A model generated the notes under the pieces. It had not been told where the DNA came from. It saw only the letters and a program-made list of their open reading frames with translations, and ran no database searches. Source: an uncultured Lachnospiraceae bacterium (GTDB lineage Bacteria > Bacillota_A > Clostridia > Lachnospirales > Lachnospiraceae). From it: a stretch of 7,994 bases of DNA. The position numbers were made by a program, and so were the translations under genes. Where the stretch lies: the NCBI GenBank assembly GCA_947178085.1, contig CAMWWS010000112.1, positions 1 to 7,994 on the forward strand. Reading direction: 5' to 3'. Position 1 is the stretch's first letter. Every line of letters begins with the position of its first letter. Shown piece by piece: positions 6,968 to 7,994 of this stretch.

Positions 6968-7375
6968 TTATCTGGCGTGACTGGTATTAAGCAACTGCAT
7001 AAGTCCATCCTGAAGCACTTGGGAGCAGTTTACGCCTCGTTTTTCTGCCAGTGTTGCCATCCACGCAGGCAGTGAAACGTTTTTGCGGACTGCTCTGGTA
7101 TCGGTTGCCGCGCGATAGGATAATGTGTCAATGCGAATTATGGAGCAGGTTGCATTATCCGGGATATCCAGTTCATATTGTGGGGTTGCCGCCGGAATAT
7201 CGTTTCCTTCGTCTTCTGCTACTACAAGCCATTCGCTTGCAGCATCGGTAATCATTTCTATCGCATCATCAATGTTATCTCCTGTGGTAATGCAGCCGGG
7301 AAGGTCAGGAACGCGGCAATAGAATTTGGTGCCATCTTCGTTTGGTACGAATGTTGCAGTATAGATATATTTCAT
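6968..7375 (-). CDS. hicB: HicB-family antitoxin-like protein with RHH domain, no HicA partner seen
   Basis: Protein of 135 residues. Residues 1-70 form the HicB alpha/beta (degraded RNase-H-like) fold, with the hallmark RVPDLPGCITTGD (21-33), an acidic helix DDAIEMITDAASEWL, and a linker with PAATPQ. The C-terminal part, RAVRKNVSLPAWMATLAEKR through VNCSQVLQDGLMQLL (94-128), is a ribbon-helix-helix DNA-binding domain. In known systems HicB binds and silences the mRNA-cleaving toxin HicA and represses its own promoter. The start at 7375 is supported by AAAGGAGG (7390-7383), 7 nt upstream. No HicA-like frame (about 60-80 residues, with the GSHxxY motif) was found directly upstream or downstream, so this looks like a solitary antitoxin, a regulator in its own right, or what remains of a pair. 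It has its own promoter and terminator, so it is a one-gene unit. Confidence 0.9.
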   Translation of the reverse strand: MKYIYTATFVPNEDGTKFYCRVPDLPGCITTGDNIDDAIEMITDAASEWLVVAEDEGNDIPAATPQYELDIPDNATCSIIRIDTLSYRAATDTRAVRKNVSLPAWMATLAEKRGVNCSQVLQDGLMQLLNTSHAR

Positions 7376-7473
7376 AGGTCAGCCTCCTTTGCTGGTATTG
7401 GGGCGTTTTTATCTCCCACCGTGATTGATTTCTTTGCGTATGTAGCGGAGATCATCTTCATCGAAGTGACCAT
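7372..7473 (-). CDS. Possible 33-codon leader ORF overlapping hicB by ATGA
   Basis: In the hicB leader a frame begins MVTSMKMISATYAKK and ends PAKEADL, with its TGA overlapping the hicB ATG (ATGA). That geometry would permit translational coupling, but its ATG has no Shine-Dalgarno sequence and falls only a few bases after the predicted transcription start. A second frame in the same stretch (minus 7477-7409) reads KYGHFDEDDLRYIRKEI and looks more protein-like but has no usable start, so it may be the tail of a lost gene. Neither resembles HicA. Low confidence. Confidence 0.2.
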   Translation of the reverse strand: MVTSMKMISATYAKKSITVGDKNAPIPAKEADL

Positions 7474-7486
7474 ATTTCAGAAGAAA

Positions 7487-7515
7487 ATTATACACAATAA
7501 TACACAACGAGTCAA
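7487..7515 (-). promoter_or_regulatory. Near-consensus sigma-A promoter of the hicB-like gene
   Basis: The minus strand reads TTGACT (7515-7510), a 17-bp spacer, then TATAAT (7492-7487): eleven of twelve consensus positions at optimal spacing. The predicted start near 7480 gives a leader of about 105 nt before the hicB ATG, long for a simple gene of this kind. Confidence 0.85.
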
Positions 7516-7539
7516 GAAGTATTACACAAATTTACACAA
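7491..7539 (-). promoter_or_regulatory. Four phased TTGTGTA heptamers, likely operator of hicB
   Basis: The minus-strand heptamer TTGTGTA occurs four times, at 7539-7533, 7529-7523, 7507-7501 and 7497-7491. Start-to-start distances are 10, 22 and 10 bp, so all copies face the same side of the helix. Two copies lie upstream of the -35 box; the other two fill the spacer and run into the -10 box. Bound protein would block RNA polymerase. Ribbon-helix-helix repressors typically bind tandem sites about 10 bp apart, which points to autoregulation by the encoded HicB-like protein (inference). Confidence 0.65.
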
Positions 7540-7597
7540 TGATTTTACATATAATTAAATCAGTATATTCCGGTGTATGCAGATATTTGAAATTTAC

Positions 7598-7617
7598 GCA
7601 GGCGCCTTTCCGCCTGC
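7598..7617. repeat. Perfect 7-bp GC-rich inverted repeat
   Basis: GCAGGCG (7598-7604) and CGCCTGC (7611-7617) enclose the loop CCTTTC. It stands between the hicB promoter region and the kinase fragment. Neither strand has a T-run after it, so it is not a clear terminator; it may be left over from a lost neighbour. The rest of 7540-7632 shows no supported gene. Confidence 0.45.
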
Positions 7618-7632
7618 CGCAGAAACAGGGAT

Positions 7633-7866
7633 ATGTTTGCAGAAAAGATAGGGAGAGGAAGCAATAGATTATGGAAAAGAATTAAATCCGTCCTTTTCGT
7701 GGGGACAGGAAAGATAAAAAGCGGGAATCCCGTAACCGATGTAATCTTACTTGAATTAAAAAATGAAGCGGAGAAAAGAAATATAGATTTTCAGTCGGAT
7801 TTTCATTATCCCGCCGGGACTAACATCAATGCCTTTGATGTCAGTGTTATGCTGATGATGGAATAA
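7633..7866 (+). pseudogene. Fragment of GHKL-type sensor histidine kinase
   Basis: A 77-codon frame whose residues from about 27 onward match the start of the GHKL ATPase domain of AgrC/VirS-like peptide-sensing kinases: SGNPVTDVILLELKNEAEKR, then IDFQSDFHYPAGTNINAFDV. In intact kinases the next residues run into the N-box (SVILNNALxNAIEA), which binds ATP and Mg. Here the frame continues SVMLMME and stops, so the N-box and everything after it are absent. The membrane sensor region and phospho-accepting His are absent upstream. The start ATG has no good ribosome site. This is a remnant, not a working kinase; the first 26 residues are of unclear origin. Confidence 0.7.
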
Positions 7867-7898
7867 CAGAGAGACGCAAATCTAAGGAGGATAAGATT

Positions 7899-7994
7899 AT
7901 GGCAATTTCAGGAATTGGAAGCAATTACAACTTATTTGAAGCAGCGTCAAATTATGAGTATATAAAAATACCTATCATGGAAGCAATCTCAATG
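7899..7994 (+). CDS. Hypothetical protein, 3' partial
   Basis: A frame begins MAISGIGSNYNLFEAASNYE and is open to the window edge (32 codons visible). TAAGGAGG (7883-7890), 8 nt before the ATG, is one of the best ribosome sites in the window and strongly supports a real gene start 32 bp after the kinase fragment. The Ser/Asn/Tyr-rich opening, without a signal peptide or hydrophobic segment, resembles uncharacterised clostridial proteins starting MxIxGIGSxYN, but the fragment is too short for a family call. Confidence 0.65.
   Translation, partial: MAISGIGSNYNLFEAASNYEYIKIPIMEAISM

Noticed and set aside
7491..7539. The repeated TACACAA units as a CRISPR array or replication iterons
   Set aside because: There are only four 7-mers, far too short for CRISPR, with no rep gene nearby; their position over the hicB promoter fits an operator better.
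7178..7558. A 126-codon plus-strand frame across the hicB region
   Set aside because: It is antisense to the clearly coding hicB frame and its promoter; the translation is Cys/Phe/Ile-rich with no family character and no ribosome site.
7598..7617. The GC-rich hairpin as an intrinsic terminator
   Set aside because: The stem is good, but there is no T-tract on either strand and no gene ending next to it.

Overview
The window reads as chromosomal DNA of a gut-type Clostridia bacterium, most likely Lachnospiraceae. The pointers are a GH3 beta-glucosidase of the kind common in that family, AGGAGG-type ribosome binding sites, an AraC-family regulator beside paired ABC exporters, GGGGCTGTC-type terminator hairpins, a fragment of a carboxynorspermidine/saccharopine dehydrogenase-like gene and a fragment of a GHKL sensor kinase. 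The assignment is inferred from protein character alone; no database search was possible.

Layout. (1) 1-2130 (+): GH3 glycoside hydrolase, open at the left edge, with nucleophile and acid/base residues present. (2) 2155-2217: a hairpin element between convergent genes. (3) 2223-3074 (-): AraC-family regulator. (4) 3075-3215: divergent control region with a 13-bp inverted repeat, one arm abutting a TATAAT box. (5) 3216-4871 and 4868-6538 (+): two half-size ABC exporters overlapping by ATGA, which together should form a heterodimeric efflux pump. The second loses its usual C-terminal tail. (6) 6535-7000: immediately after that stop lies an antisense dehydrogenase fragment, then about 200 bp with a possible 27-codon ORF and several hairpins, including a good minus-strand terminator. 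(7) 6968-7375 (-): HicB-like antitoxin without a recognisable HicA toxin. It is preceded by a near-consensus promoter bracketed by four copies of one heptamer. (8) 7633-7866 (+): remnant of a GHKL histidine kinase. (9) 7899-7994 (+): start of a further gene with a strong ribosome binding site, cut by the window edge.

How the parts work together. The regulator and the two exporters form one functional unit: AraC-type control of a heterodimeric exporter, the substrate of which cannot be read from sequence. The GH3 gene is separate and probably serves oligosaccharide use. From about 6535 to 7870 the DNA looks like a scrap-yard: two unrelated gene fragments flank a small self-contained hicB unit with its own promoter, likely operator and terminator. 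That pattern suggests past insertion/deletion at this locus. No tRNA, rRNA, CRISPR array or intact transposase was seen. I found no clearly new multi-gene system. The least explained signals are the phased heptamer array at hicB, the inverted repeat at the exporter promoter, and the broken junction at the end of the second ABC gene.
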